A stretch of DNA of 64,000 nt, taken from JAFNAG01 sp963721405 (GTDB lineage Bacteria > Acidobacteriota > UBA6911). A program made the translations under genes and the position numbers. The stretch spans positions 992,001-1,056,000 of the forward strand of contig CAVRJA010000005.1 of assembly GCA_963721405.1 (NCBI GenBank), written 5' to 3'. The notes beneath the pieces were generated by a model. That model searched no databases. It was not told the DNA's origin and worked only from the letters and a program-made list of their open reading frames with translations. This document shows positions 46,315 through 55,217 of this stretch, piece after piece; position 1 is the first letter of the stretch, and each line of letters begins with the position of its first letter.

Positions 46315-48288
46315 ATGTATACAGATCATCTGTTCCGCGGCCATAACAGCCACGGCCGCATGTTCAACTGGACCGGTTCTTCCTTTGTTTCGCGCCTGGC
46401 AAATTACACCTGGGAAGCGGTTCAATCGGTCAATCGCCGGCTTCCCCAGGGCGAACTCCCCCATCCTAAATGGGCGCCCGGGAAAATCCTCAAAAGCCAC
46501 GAGCGTTCCGCGCCGCCCCTGGGCTTTCCCCGGATTACCGATTCCCTGTGCCCCAAGTGCGTCCCGGAGGTAAGAGGTTCGATCATCCGCGGGGAGTCCG
46601 ACCTCTCCCTCCTGTTGAAGGGAAACCCGGGCGAGATCAAAGCCCAACTTCTCGAGGAAGACGGCCGGATCCTGATGCGCAAGGTTTGCGACAAACACGG
46701 CCCTTTTGAAGATGTCCTCTCCACCAATCCCGCCTTCACCAGGCGGATCGAAAGTCTCTTCTTCGGCCGCGACTTCCGGGCTGCTGGCGATGAGAACGTC
46801 CACAGGCACGGTTCCTCGACGATCAAGTACGGGCGCGGCGCCGTATTGACCGTCGACCTGACCAACCGCTGCAACATGATGTGCAATCCGTGCTTCATGG
46901 ACGCCAACCAGGTCGGGTACGTTCACGAGCCGGACTTCGAGAACATCAAAGCCATCCTCGACCGTGCTGTTTCGTTCCAGCCGAAGCGCCAGATTATCAT
47001 CCTCTTTTCCGGGGGTGAGCCGACACTCTCCCCGCATTTCCTCGATGCGGTTGCATACGCCAAGAAGGTAGGGTTTTACCGTGTGCTGGCGGCCACCAAC
47101 GGCATTCGGTTTGCCCAGAGTGAGGAGTTTACCCGCAAGGCCCATGAAGCCGGGTTGCACGGGGCTTATCTGCAGTTCGACGGCACGACCAACGAAAAAA
47201 ATCAGCATCGAGGCGTCGGAAACCTGTTCGATGTAAAGCTTCAGGCCATCGAAAATATGGCCAGTGCCGGAATGAAAACGACCCTCGTGACCACCATCGT
47301 GAACACGATCAACAACGACATGGTCGGGCCGATCGTCGATTTCGCCGTCCGCAACATCGACAGGATCCAGACCATCGCCTTTCAGCCGGTCTCGTTCACG
47401 GGCCGTGACGAGGAGATTGAAGACGAGATCCGCTATCGCCAGCGTTATACGCTGAGCACGATGGTCGCAGACCTGAAGGCCCAGTTGGGCGACGAGTGGG
47501 ACCCGATGAGGGACTGGTTCCCCCTGTCCTCCTACAGCGCCTTCACGAGCGTGATGGACATCCTCCAGGGACCTGAAGCCCCCTGGGGGTGGAGTGCCTG
47601 CAACTGCCATCCGAATTGCGGCATTTTCAGCCTCCTGGTCGTAAACCGGAAAACGCGCCAGTGGACGCCGCTGTTCAAGTTTTTCAATTACGAGAACTTC
47701 ATCCGCGACGTAGCGGTGATCACCGACACGGCGCGCGGCAAGGTGCTCACCGCAGCACAACTGGCGCTCTCCATCCTGCGAAATTACCGGGCGGATCAGG
47801 CGCCGGCAGGATTTCCCATCTCCCAGATTCTGAATCTCTTCAAACCCGCGTCCGACCGGTCCGACAGCGACCGGAACGACCGGATGAAGACCAGGAACGA
47901 AAAGGACGACTGGCGCGTGCTGTGCGTCGAGGGGATGTGGTTCCAGGACCTGTGGAACTATGATTTCAGGCGCACGGAAATGTGCGTGATCCCGTACGGC
48001 ACACAGGAAGGCGAGATTTCCTTCTGCGCGTACAACACGGGCGTCGGATGGCGGCAGATCATCGAGAGCATGCATCAGACCGCCTCGCTTGCCGACTGGC
48101 ACAAGTCCAAAGGCCGTCATGAGATCTTCGCGAAAGGAAAACAGGTGCAACTGCCCACGACACAGCACCACCTCGAACTCCCTGTCATGCAAGGCTCGCC
48201 CAAGGGAGATGCCTGCTGCGGAAAATCGAATCCGGCCGTCGCGCAAACCGACCTCGAAGCCCTGGTCACGATCAAATCCAACAGATAG
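46315..48288 (+). CDS. Radical SAM protein resembling tetraether/membrane-spanning lipid synthases
   Basis: A 657-residue radical SAM enzyme. The cluster motif CNMMCNPC (Cys186, 190, 193) binds the SAM-cleaving [4Fe-4S]; FSGGEPTLS (about 232-240) is the GGE SAM motif. Extra cysteines point to auxiliary metal sites: LCPKC (79, 82), VCDKHG (125) and CNCHPNC (429-435). This layout, with an N-terminal CPxC/CDKHG module and a post-barrel CHPxCG module, recalls Tes/MJ0619-type enzymes that join lipid tails. The CPxxCGxC module that Tes has before the barrel is not seen. ATG 46315 has GGGAG 6 bases upstream; ATG 46219 is in frame without one. Radical SAM is certain; the substrate is inferred. Confidence 0.8.
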   Translation: MYTDHLFRGHNSHGRMFNWTGSSFVSRLANYTWEAVQSVNRRLPQGELPHPKWAPGKILKSHERSAPPLGFPRITDSLCPKCVPEVRGSIIRGESDLSLLLKGNPGEIKAQLLEEDGRILMRKVCDKHGPFEDVLSTNPAFTRRIESLFFGRDFRAAGDENVHRHGSSTIKYGRGAVLTVDLTNRCNMMCNPCFMDANQVGYVHEPDFENIKAILDRAVSFQPKRQIIILFSGGEPTLSPHFLDAVAYAKKVGFYRVLAATNGIRFAQSEEFTRKAHEAGLHGAYLQFDGTTNEKNQHRGVGNLFDVKLQAIENMASAGMKTTLVTTIVNTINNDMVGPIVDFAVRNIDRIQTIAFQPVSFTGRDEEIEDEIRYRQRYTLSTMVADLKAQLGDEWDPMRDWFPLSSYSAFTSVMDILQGPEAPWGWSACNCHPNCGIFSLLVVNRKTRQWTPLFKFFNYENFIRDVAVITDTARGKVLTAAQLALSILRNYRADQAPAGFPISQILNLFKPASDRSDSDRNDRMKTRNEKDDWRVLCVEGMWFQDLWNYDFRRTEMCVIPYGTQEGEISFCAYNTGVGWRQIIESMHQTASLADWHKSKGRHEIFAKGKQVQLPTTQHHLELPVMQGSPKGDACCGKSNPAVAQTDLEALVTIKSNR

Positions 48289-48581
48289 CCCGCTCCGCAG
48301 CCGACTGACCTCTGCACTGCTTCACTTTCTGTAAGAAACTGCTTGCGCGCAGGACCATCGGTTCACGCGTCCACCAGTTTCGAGCCGTTCCCGTCAGGGG
48401 CGCCGAAAAGGCCCGCAATCCCCCGCTGCCCCGGCTCTCGCAGGATCACTCGAAGTTCCGATGACAATAAGGGATTTCGTGGTAAAGTTTATGGTCGCCC
48501 GTCCGGGTAATGCGATCTTTCGTGCGCTGGGATCTCGTCAGGCGCGGTGCGCTTCGGAATGATAATAAGGAGGTTTTTACA

Positions 48582-49901
48582 GTGGAATTTATTAATTATC
48601 CCGCAGACAGAGTTTTTGACACGCTGAAGCAATACATCCTGGTTGACGGGTTCCATGTCATTGTCGACCTGCAGAAAAGCCATGGTTCTTACATCGTGGA
48701 CGCGGCAAGCGGGAAGGAGTACCTGGATTTCTATACCTACTTTGCTTCCCTGCCGATCGGCCACAATCATCCCAAGCTGTGGAAAGACGAACGTTTCATG
48801 GAGGCTCTTCGCGCCGCTGCCATCGCCAACCCTTCGAACTCAGACATCTACTGCAAGGAGTACGCAGCCTTCGTCGAGCAATTCGCGGGGCTTCTCAAGC
48901 CCGCGCACATGAAACACCTGTTCTTCGTTGCCGGCGGGGGACTGGCGATCGAAAATGCGTTGAAAACGGCATTTGACTGGAAGGTCCGAAAGAACTTCAA
49001 GAAAGGGATACAGGGGGAAAAAGGTCACCAGGTCATTCACTTCAAGGAAGCATTCCACGGACGCACCGGGTACACGATGTCCCTCACCAACACGGACCCG
49101 GTCAAAACCAATTACTATCCCAAGTTCCAGTGGCCTCGCATTATCAATCCCAAGCTTACGTTCCCGATCACGGATCAGATCCTCCGGGACGTGGAAAAGG
49201 TCGAGCAGGAGGCAGTGCTTCAGATCAAGGCCGCGGTGCAGGAAAACAAGGACGACATCGCCTGCCTCATTATCGAACCCATCCAGGGGGAAGGCGGAGA
49301 CAACCACTTCCGCCGGGAGTTCTTCGCTCAGCTCCGCCAGCTTGCGGACGAGAATGATTTCCTGCTGGTTTTCGACGAAGTGCAGACCGGCATGGGGATC
49401 ACGGGCAGACTATGGGCATACGAGCACTTTGGCGTCGAGCCGGATATCTTCGCCTTCGGGAAAAAAGCCCAGGTCTGCGGCATCATGGCCTCCTCCCGCA
49501 TCGATGACGTGGAAGAGAATGTGTTCCACAAATCAAGCCGGATCAACTCCACCTGGGGCGGCAATCTGGTCGACATGGTCCGCGGCGCCAAATATGCCGA
49601 GATCATAAGGGAGGAACGGCTCATCGAGAACGCAGCGGAAATGGGCAGGCTCTTTCTCGAAGGGCTCAACGAGCTGGCCGCGAAATCCGGGGGAAGGATC
49701 ACCAACGTACGAGGCAGAGGGCTGCTCGCCGCCTATGACATGGCCGACGGGAAAACCCGGGATCAATTCCGCGCCCGCCTCTGGGAAAACGGATTAGCGA
49801 CCCTCTCGAGCGGGACCCGCTCGGTCCGATTCCGAGGCTGCCTGAACGTCACCAGGCCGGAAATCGAAAAGGCCGTGTCCCTGATCGAAAAATCGCTTTA
49901 A
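48582..49901 (+). CDS. lat: L-lysine 6-aminotransferase
   Basis: A 439-residue class III PLP aminotransferase matching L-lysine epsilon-aminotransferase, which moves the side-chain amino group of lysine to 2-oxoglutarate and yields aminoadipate semialdehyde. Features: LVDGFHVIVDLQKSHGSYIVD, FVAGGGLAIENALKTAFDWK, IIEPIQGEGGDNHFR, VFDEVQTGMGITGRLWAYE and the PLP lysine in IFAFGKKAQVCGIMA. NSTWGGNLVDMVRG is typical of the Lat group. The GTG start at 48582 is set by TAAGGAGG 8 bases before; upstream in-frame codons look non-coding. It follows the radical SAM gene by 293 bp with no sign of co-transcription. Confidence 0.82.
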   Translation: MEFINYPADRVFDTLKQYILVDGFHVIVDLQKSHGSYIVDAASGKEYLDFYTYFASLPIGHNHPKLWKDERFMEALRAAAIANPSNSDIYCKEYAAFVEQFAGLLKPAHMKHLFFVAGGGLAIENALKTAFDWKVRKNFKKGIQGEKGHQVIHFKEAFHGRTGYTMSLTNTDPVKTNYYPKFQWPRIINPKLTFPITDQILRDVEKVEQEAVLQIKAAVQENKDDIACLIIEPIQGEGGDNHFRREFFAQLRQLADENDFLLVFDEVQTGMGITGRLWAYEHFGVEPDIFAFGKKAQVCGIMASSRIDDVEENVFHKSSRINSTWGGNLVDMVRGAKYAEIIREERLIENAAEMGRLFLEGLNELAAKSGGRITNVRGRGLLAAYDMADGKTRDQFRARLWENGLATLSSGTRSVRFRGCLNVTRPEIEKAVSLIEKSL

Positions 49902-49940
49902 TCCGTTCGACCCTGGGGGTACGGGTTCACCCCTGGAGCA

Positions 49941-50351
49941 CTAAGGGAGAACCGCGTCGGCTTCGACTTCGACGATCGCATCCGGATCTGCCAGCCTTGA
50001 CACCTCGACCATCGTCGTCGCCGGGCGCACGTCACCCAGAAACTCGGCATGAACGCGGCCGACTTCTTCCCAGAGCCGGATGTCGGTCACATAGATCCGG
50101 GTGCGCAGAATGTCGGTCCGCCGGCCGCCCAGCGTTTCCACCGCCGTGCAGACGATTTCGAGTGCCAGTCGCATCTGCTCTGCCGCCGAGGGCGGGCACG
50201 TGCCGTCCGGCCTCAGGCCGATAGTGCCGGTCACGGCGATCCAGTTTCCCGCCCGGACTGCCCGGCTGTATCCGACTACTGGTTCCCAGCGCGTCCCAGT
50301 GGACACGACCTGCCGTCCTGCTATCGTGCTCAGCGCCATTATCCTTTTCAT
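49941..50351 (-). CDS. RidA/YjgF family protein
   Basis: A 136-residue Rid protein. Family features: YSRAVRAGNWIAVTGTIGL near the N-terminus, AAEQMRLALEIVCTAVETLGG, DILRTRIYVTDIRLWEEVG, and the C-terminal RPATTMVEVSRLADPDAIVEVEADAVL with the Arg that, in RidA proper, binds the substrate carboxylate. Members remove reactive enamine/imine intermediates formed by PLP enzymes or have unknown roles. The ATG at 50351 is chosen over an in-frame upstream codon at 50381. It is convergent with the lysine aminotransferase gene. Confidence 0.88.
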   Translation of the reverse strand: MKRIMALSTIAGRQVVSTGTRWEPVVGYSRAVRAGNWIAVTGTIGLRPDGTCPPSAAEQMRLALEIVCTAVETLGGRRTDILRTRIYVTDIRLWEEVGRVHAEFLGDVRPATTMVEVSRLADPDAIVEVEADAVLP

Positions 50352-50539
50352 GGGTCCCACTTCCTGTCCTCCCAAGCCCACAAATCTGGTTTGCCGCAGA
50401 CGACCTGTAGTCTCGGCGCCTGCATATAAACCTCAAGACAGTTTATGCCTGAAGACACCGCAAGAGTAGGTCCAGGCTTCCGGCGGGATCCGGCGGCTCC
50501 TCGACCGCGTCCAGGAATCCCGGCCGGCATCGCCGCAGC

Positions 50540-51118
50540 AAGTTCGGCGCCTCAGGATGCGTCGCGACTGGCAGGAACACAGCGCCGTCTCGGCAGTACA
50601 AGGCAAGGGAGAATTATTGCGATCAACGAAGGTCCAGGGTCCCGTCCGGAGTAGGTCCCGGCCACCGAGAATGTCTCAAAACCAGGCGTCCTGGAGGGAC
50701 GCAGAGAGAGTAGCCGGGGGCGAGCCGCGCAGAGGCGCTGCCCCCGGTGAGGCCAGGCAAATTGTGAGAGCTGCGGCAGGGGCGACAGAAGTCATTTGTT
50801 TGCAGAGGCTTTCTGTCGCCGCCGGGGCTCGATTCCTCCTTCGTCCTTTACCCCGGGCGGTGCTTTGCTTGCCGGGGGCTACTGTCTCCAGCCCTTCCAG
50901 GGCTGGAATTGAGGGCAGATCGCCGGGCGCGCGAGTTTTGAGACAGGCTCGCCGGACGCGACCCTGGCATCTCTTCGACCGAGCGCAGAAATCTCGGCCC
51001 GTTTTGCAAATTCGGCGTTGCCGAAGAGTTCGCGCCTGGCAGGAACTCGGCACAGCCCGGCAGTTCCTGGGAAGGGTGATTTATTACGATTAACGAAAGT
51101 CAAAGGTCCCGTCCGGCG
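50540..51118. repeat. Imperfect direct repeats flanking a small element
   Basis: A gene-free stretch of about 760 bp. Segments 50540-50650 and 51008-51118 are imperfect direct repeats, sharing for example CTGGCAGGAAC, GATTTATTACGAT-like and GGTCCCGTCCGG. Between them lies an element with 11-bp terminal inverted repeats, listed separately. The open frames on either strand are Arg/Ala/Gly-rich and look non-coding. Confidence 0.65.
50672..50945. mobile_element. 274-bp non-coding element with 11-bp terminal inverted repeats
   Basis: TGTCTCAAAAC (50672-50682) and GTTTTGAGACA (50935-50945) are perfect inverted repeats. The inside holds palindromic blocks such as CCGGGGGCGAGCC/CCCCCGG and CAGCCCTTCCAGGGCTG. 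No protein is encoded and no target duplication is obvious. It could be a MITE or a composite intergenic repeat. Confidence 0.5.
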
Positions 51119-51141
51119 GCCGGCGCCTGCTCTTGCGGCCG

Positions 51142-51792
51142 TTATCGGGTCATTATGGTAACATCGCCCGTCACCTGCAGGCTGAACACCTGGCGAGTCT
51201 GAGGGTCGGGAAGCGGACTACTCCCGGTCAATGTGATTTGGACTCTGCGGACCTCGCTGCCGACGTTGGTCACGGCGCCAGTCCTGTCGAAATATTGCAT
51301 CGAGAAGGCGGAGATATTGCTGGCGACCGGCTGCGTCGTGCCACCCACTACGGTTTCGAGGGTGCGATTCCCGCCGTTGTAACGGATAGTTACATTCTCT
51401 CCGGAATCATCCGTGTCGCCGTCTGGATCCCCCTGATCCGGTGAGCCAGGCCCCGCGGAGCCGGTGAAATCGGAACGAATGTTGACCTCCGTGGCGCTTG
51501 TGATCGTCACCCCTTGAAAACCGGTGTCGAATGGGTCGTTTGCCGCCTGTTGGAAGATGCGTTCGACGGTTTCCAGGGCGATACGAGTGTTTTCAAGCAC
51601 CGCCTGCATTTCCGTCTGATAGCTGGCCGTGCGTTGTGTCCTCCCCATGAGACTGAACACGGATCCGGCGATGACGAGGAGGATTAGCGTGGAGATCATG
51701 AACTCCGCAAGCGTGAACCCCTGCTCCGAGCGCGCCCGATGACAGTCGCAAGGGCACGCAGGTGCACAAGCCAGGCAAGTCGCTGTTTTCAT
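51142..51792 (-). CDS. Prepilin-like protein, PilW type
   Basis: A 216-residue minor pilin-like protein. After a Cys-rich leader (MKTATCLACAPACPCDCH) comes the prepilin peptidase site EQGFTLAEFMISTLILLV, with G/F cleavage, the helix-forming core and the +5 glutamate. The C-terminal ~150 residues are a beta-rich globular head. By gene order it takes the PilW-like position in the pilV-pilW-pilX minor pilin cluster, which primes type IV pilus or pseudopilus assembly. It overlaps the upstream pilV-like gene by ATGA. The multi-cysteine leader is unusual. Confidence 0.78.
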   Translation of the reverse strand: MKTATCLACAPACPCDCHRARSEQGFTLAEFMISTLILLVIAGSVFSLMGRTQRTASYQTEMQAVLENTRIALETVERIFQQAANDPFDTGFQGVTITSATEVNIRSDFTGSAGPGSPDQGDPDGDTDDSGENVTIRYNGGNRTLETVVGGTTQPVASNISAFSMQYFDRTGAVTNVGSEVRRVQITLTGSSPLPDPQTRQVFSLQVTGDVTIMTR

Positions 51793-52352
51793 GAGACCCT
51801 CAGGCTGAAAATGGACGTGATGGTCACGATCTTGTTGAGCCCGGCCTTAAAATTTCTGGCATTGGCCGCAGTGATCGGAGTGACGGTCACCGTAACCTGG
51901 ACCGCCTTGAGTGCGGCACCCGGGCGGGGATCGGGAACGTCGGCGACTGTCCAGGAAACGTCAAACCGATTCAGGACGTTGCCCACCGCCGGATTAAGCT
52001 GCTGAACCTGTTCCGGCCCGTGGTTTCCGAGTGTCAGGTCCGCAGCCGCAGCATCCCGGTTGTAGAGGTCCGACAGGAATTCCAGCTTGGTTTGAGCCAC
52101 CAGGGCCGCCCCTCCCTTGGACCGCGCCAGCGATTCTGAGCGCAGCGAGGCGTATATCATCTGGCCTGCCGTCAGCAGGCCGAAGACGAGGATGAGCAAC
52201 GCAATCATCATCTCGACGAGGGTGAATCCTGTGTCAGGCCCGGCCGCCTGGCGCCCCGGCGTCCGGCTAACACAGGAAACGGGGGCTTGCGTCAAAATAC
52301 GCATCTTCCGGATCCTCCCAATAATCTCGATGATAATGTTTCCCGACAGCAT
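51789..52352 (-). CDS. Prepilin-like protein, PilV type
   Basis: A 187-residue minor pilin-like protein with the processing site DTGFTLVEMMIALLILVFGL (G/F cleavage, Glu at +5). It is followed by a helical spine and a head domain. The VFGLLTAGQM segment matches PilV-type type IV pilin modification proteins. The leader is long (about 40 residues from ATG 52352); ATG 52304 would shorten it. It sits between pilX-like and pilW-like genes on the same strand, overlapping the latter by four bases. Confidence 0.78.
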   Translation of the reverse strand: MLSGNIIIEIIGRIRKMRILTQAPVSCVSRTPGRQAAGPDTGFTLVEMMIALLILVFGLLTAGQMIYASLRSESLARSKGGAALVAQTKLEFLSDLYNRDAAAADLTLGNHGPEQVQQLNPAVGNVLNRFDVSWTVADVPDPRPGAALKAVQVTVTVTPITAANARNFKAGLNKIVTITSIFSLRVS

Positions 52353-52399
52353 GGTTTATTTCACTCCGGCTTCTTCCATCACGCCGCTCGCCGGGGGCG

Positions 52400-53875
52400 C
52401 TAGGGGTCGATCACGCTCGTGATTTCCCTGAATGTCAGTTGTTTCATGGGCACCAGGCCGTTTGCTTTTACCGTAAGGCCGCTGTCATAGGTGGTGATGT
52501 CGCTGTTGCCGCGGATGTCGAGGGTAGGCACGCCGAAGATCGGCACGCCATTACTGTCCAGCTGGAGATTGGCGACAATCACCCCGCCATAGATTCCCCG
52601 GTTCATGCCGTGAGTCCAGATGAAACCGGTGCCCGTCACGATCACCAGGCCGTCCCAAACAAAGTCCCCCCCGAGGAACAGATTTCCGGTCACTACGAGC
52701 ATGCCCGCCCCTTCGATGCCCCCGGTCAGGCTGATGTCTCCGTGAACATAGGTGGTTTTGGGACTGGTCGGCGTGCCAAGGTCAACCGTGCCGGTGCCGT
52801 CCCAGATGTTGTCGGCGAATGAGGGAACCTGGTTGTAGACGAAGTCATATAGCCAGACTGGATCTGTGAGCCGCGCCTGGAAGGAGTCGGCAGTCACGGC
52901 CGCGGTGATGTCACCCACGCAGTTGTTGTTAGGAACGCAGCCGCCGGTAATGCGGCCCTTTCCCCCCGTACCCGCTTTGATGATGGCGGTAGGACTATAG
53001 CCGTCGGTTGTGTTCGTGTCGATGGTGGCGATGCCATAGCCATTCGAAGGGCCATTGATCTTAAACGCGTTCCCGCTGAAGTTCGGGTAGACATTGCTGC
53101 CGATCACGACGAAAGGCGAACCCAGATTGCTGAACGGAGCATCCCGCTGCAATCGTGTTTCAACGACCACGACCGAATTGCGGCGCACCGTTCCCGCCCA
53201 GGTTTCCCGGATGGTCTGGGCAACACCGGTCGAACGTACGATGACCGTCCTGTCTCCGTCGACAAACGGATTGTTGGCCGGGTCTGTGGCGGTCTCGGAC
53301 ACTTCCCCGTTGTTGTCGCTCACTTTCACAAAATAGCGCGCGGTCGTAAACACACCGGCGCCGTTCGGGTTGGGAGTCGTGAAGGCCAGGCCGGTTTTGG
53401 GGATGAGCAGAGTTCCCATTACCGAGCCGACCTTGCCCGTGCTGACCAGGCCGTCGTCGGAAAGACCGGCAACATCGCCGCTGGGGTCCACGATGTTCAG
53501 TGTGCGGGCGGTGTTCCATGATATCGGACTGCGAGCCGAGTGCGTCCGCGCCTCCGTCAGAACCGACTCAGTCGTGGAATACGTGCCGTCCGGGCCCTGC
53601 AACAGGTCGTCCAGGCTGATTCCCCGCACCGCCTCCCTCGCGTGTGCCAGGCCGGCGGTGGCTGCCTCTCTGGCCTGGACCTGGCTTTCGTAGTTGTCGC
53701 TGATCTTCACTTCGGTTGTGGCATTAAACGTCATATACAACCCGAGCAGCGAGAGCACCGACAAGGCGATCAGGGATATAAGCACTGCCAGGCCGTCTTC
53801 GCCGTGGGTGCGCGAAACAGCGGGCCCTTGTCGTTTCCACGGGCATTCGCCTTGAGTTGTTTTTTCTGGCGTCAT
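52400..53875 (-). CDS. PilX-like pilus assembly protein
   Basis: A 491-residue protein with one N-terminal membrane helix in HGEDGLAVLISLIALSVLSLLG, without a strict GFTLxE site. The region just after, TTEVKISDNYESQVQAREAATAGLAHAREA, is the conserved PilX N-terminal region. The long C-terminal part is beta-rich and ends in a passenger-like fold (YVHGDISLTGGIEGAGMLVVTGNLFLGGDF). It probably acts with the two downstream prepilins in type IV pilus or secretion pseudopilus assembly. ATG 53875 is chosen for GGAGG 8 bases upstream; an earlier ATG at 53935 lacks one. Confidence 0.72.
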   Translation of the reverse strand: MTPEKTTQGECPWKRQGPAVSRTHGEDGLAVLISLIALSVLSLLGLYMTFNATTEVKISDNYESQVQAREAATAGLAHAREAVRGISLDDLLQGPDGTYSTTESVLTEARTHSARSPISWNTARTLNIVDPSGDVAGLSDDGLVSTGKVGSVMGTLLIPKTGLAFTTPNPNGAGVFTTARYFVKVSDNNGEVSETATDPANNPFVDGDRTVIVRSTGVAQTIRETWAGTVRRNSVVVVETRLQRDAPFSNLGSPFVVIGSNVYPNFSGNAFKINGPSNGYGIATIDTNTTDGYSPTAIIKAGTGGKGRITGGCVPNNNCVGDITAAVTADSFQARLTDPVWLYDFVYNQVPSFADNIWDGTGTVDLGTPTSPKTTYVHGDISLTGGIEGAGMLVVTGNLFLGGDFVWDGLVIVTGTGFIWTHGMNRGIYGGVIVANLQLDSNGVPIFGVPTLDIRGNSDITTYDSGLTVKANGLVPMKQLTFREITSVIDP

Positions 53876-54026
53876 CAGGGTCGCCTCCACTAAGAGCGCG
53901 CCAAGGCGCGCATGCGCACAGGGGAAGGGATGCACTTCGAGATTCTCACCTGTATCAGTTATCTAATCGTCCGAAAGCACTTCGAAGATTAGTGAAATGC
54001 GGGGCTGCCCTAGTTCGCGGACCAGG

Positions 54027-54851
54027 TCATTGACGGTTCATGGCCGAGTGAAACATCTCCATTTTCCCGGGTGGGCCCGCCGGCTTGACGGCCTGCCCAA
54101 AGCAGATGAACTCGGGCAACCGTCCTGCAAACACCGCATAGGCGCTTTCCGCCAGAGAGATGCTGTCCTCCGAACCAAACCATGCTATTTCAGTATTTTG
54201 CAGCCTGCCCGTCCCTCGCACCACGGAGAAGCGGAATGGAGAGATTTCGCCCCCTCCGGCAGGGCCGCGCCCCCACTCGATGGGCGAAGCCGACGCAGGG
54301 ACCGCAAAGCGCCAGTAGCGGACCCCCTCTCCTCGGGGACAGACTTCGATGGCCGTTTTGGCCGCGTCCCCGCCATAGGACTCATGCACCCTCCAGACGA
54401 ACTGGGTTCTGGCAGAGGAGTTTGGGCGCGACATGACCGCCTGCACCTGTTCCCGCCACCCCGGATCGGCCAGGTGGACACAGGGCCTCAGCTTGAGCCC
54501 CGGGGGCAGACTCTGGGCAGCGACGCCGTGCAAGAGTCCGAATAGCGGGAATTCCGGCCCTTTCTGCTCGTACGCGCGGTCAAGAGCGGCAAGCAGTTCG
54601 TCGCGGCACCGGCAATCTGTCACGCTTCGGGGCGTAAGCAGGTATGCCCAGCCGTCGATTTCGCCGGACATGATCCTTGGCAGCATCCGGTTCCAGAGGG
54701 TTGAACCGGCCTGCAGGCCGATCGAATCATAGGTTGCATTCAGCCCGGCGGCACGCAATTGCTGAGCAAGGTAGCCGAAGTCGCCTTCGTCGTCTCGGTT
54801 CCAAGCATGGGTGAGATAGAGATGGGTGCGAGGGGCGCTGTTTCCTTCCAT
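54027..54851 (-). CDS. TIR-domain protein with unrecognised C-terminal domain
   Basis: A 274-residue protein. Residues 9-130 look like a TIR domain: LYLTHAWNRDDEGDFGYLAQQL (first strand and helix), ATYDSIGLQAGSTLWNRM (BB loop), AYLLTPRSVTDCRCRDELLAAL with the Glu (about 85) that is catalytic in NAD-cleaving TIRs. Residues 150-270 form a beta-rich domain I cannot name (YWRFAVPASASPIEWGRGP, ESAYAVFAGRLPEFICFGQA). Bacterial TIR proteins often act in phage defence as NADases, but no CapV, Thoeris or STING partner is adjacent. It separates the pilX/V/W-like genes from the fimT-like gene. Confidence 0.7.
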   Translation of the reverse strand: MEGNSAPRTHLYLTHAWNRDDEGDFGYLAQQLRAAGLNATYDSIGLQAGSTLWNRMLPRIMSGEIDGWAYLLTPRSVTDCRCRDELLAALDRAYEQKGPEFPLFGLLHGVAAQSLPPGLKLRPCVHLADPGWREQVQAVMSRPNSSARTQFVWRVHESYGGDAAKTAIEVCPRGEGVRYWRFAVPASASPIEWGRGPAGGGEISPFRFSVVRGTGRLQNTEIAWFGSEDSISLAESAYAVFAGRLPEFICFGQAVKPAGPPGKMEMFHSAMNRQ

Positions 54852-55217
54852 CGGACTTTCCTGGATTCTTCCTTCGCGTCTCCGACGTTTTGAAGTTCCT
54901 CAGGGGCTATCGAGCGTCAGGGGCTGCGTTCGAACTCGGTGCTGCCGGAAATAATCGTCCGGAGAGGCAGGTCATTCGGTGACCGGGATCACAGTTTTGC
55001 CCCTCGAATCCACCGATCTGATCCAGGTGTCCCGAATTCACTGGTCCTCGCAGGGTCCGGTTTGTGACGACCGTCACATTTTTCGCGGGCCGGCCATTCA
55101 AACTGACATCGGGCACGAGGGGACAAGGGAGGCCCATGCCGCCGGACGACCCGGCCGAAGCATGCGACCGCCAGGTGGCTTGATCGCGTCAGGGCAGCGG
55201 ATTGAGGTAAATACAGG
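54852..55217. other. Intergenic region between TIR gene and fimT-like gene
   Basis: A 366-bp divergent spacer. Apart from the CRP-like palindrome at 55063-55078 I see no gene, repeat or RNA. One open frame on the minus strand (54907-55137) shows no family features. Confidence 0.4.
55063..55078. promoter_or_regulatory. CRP/FNR-family-like operator
   Basis: TGTGACGACCGTCACA is a perfect palindrome matching TGTGA-N6-TCACA, the CRP consensus half-sites. It lies 139 bp before the fimT-like start and about 210 bp upstream of the divergent TIR gene. A CRP-type regulator would be needed elsewhere in the genome. An exact match is rare by chance at this window length, but function is inferred. Confidence 0.5.

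Noticed and set aside
46153..48246. 697-codon minus-strand ORF
   Set aside because: Antisense to the radical SAM gene, whose cluster and GGE motifs are clear; no recognisable domain on the opposite strand.
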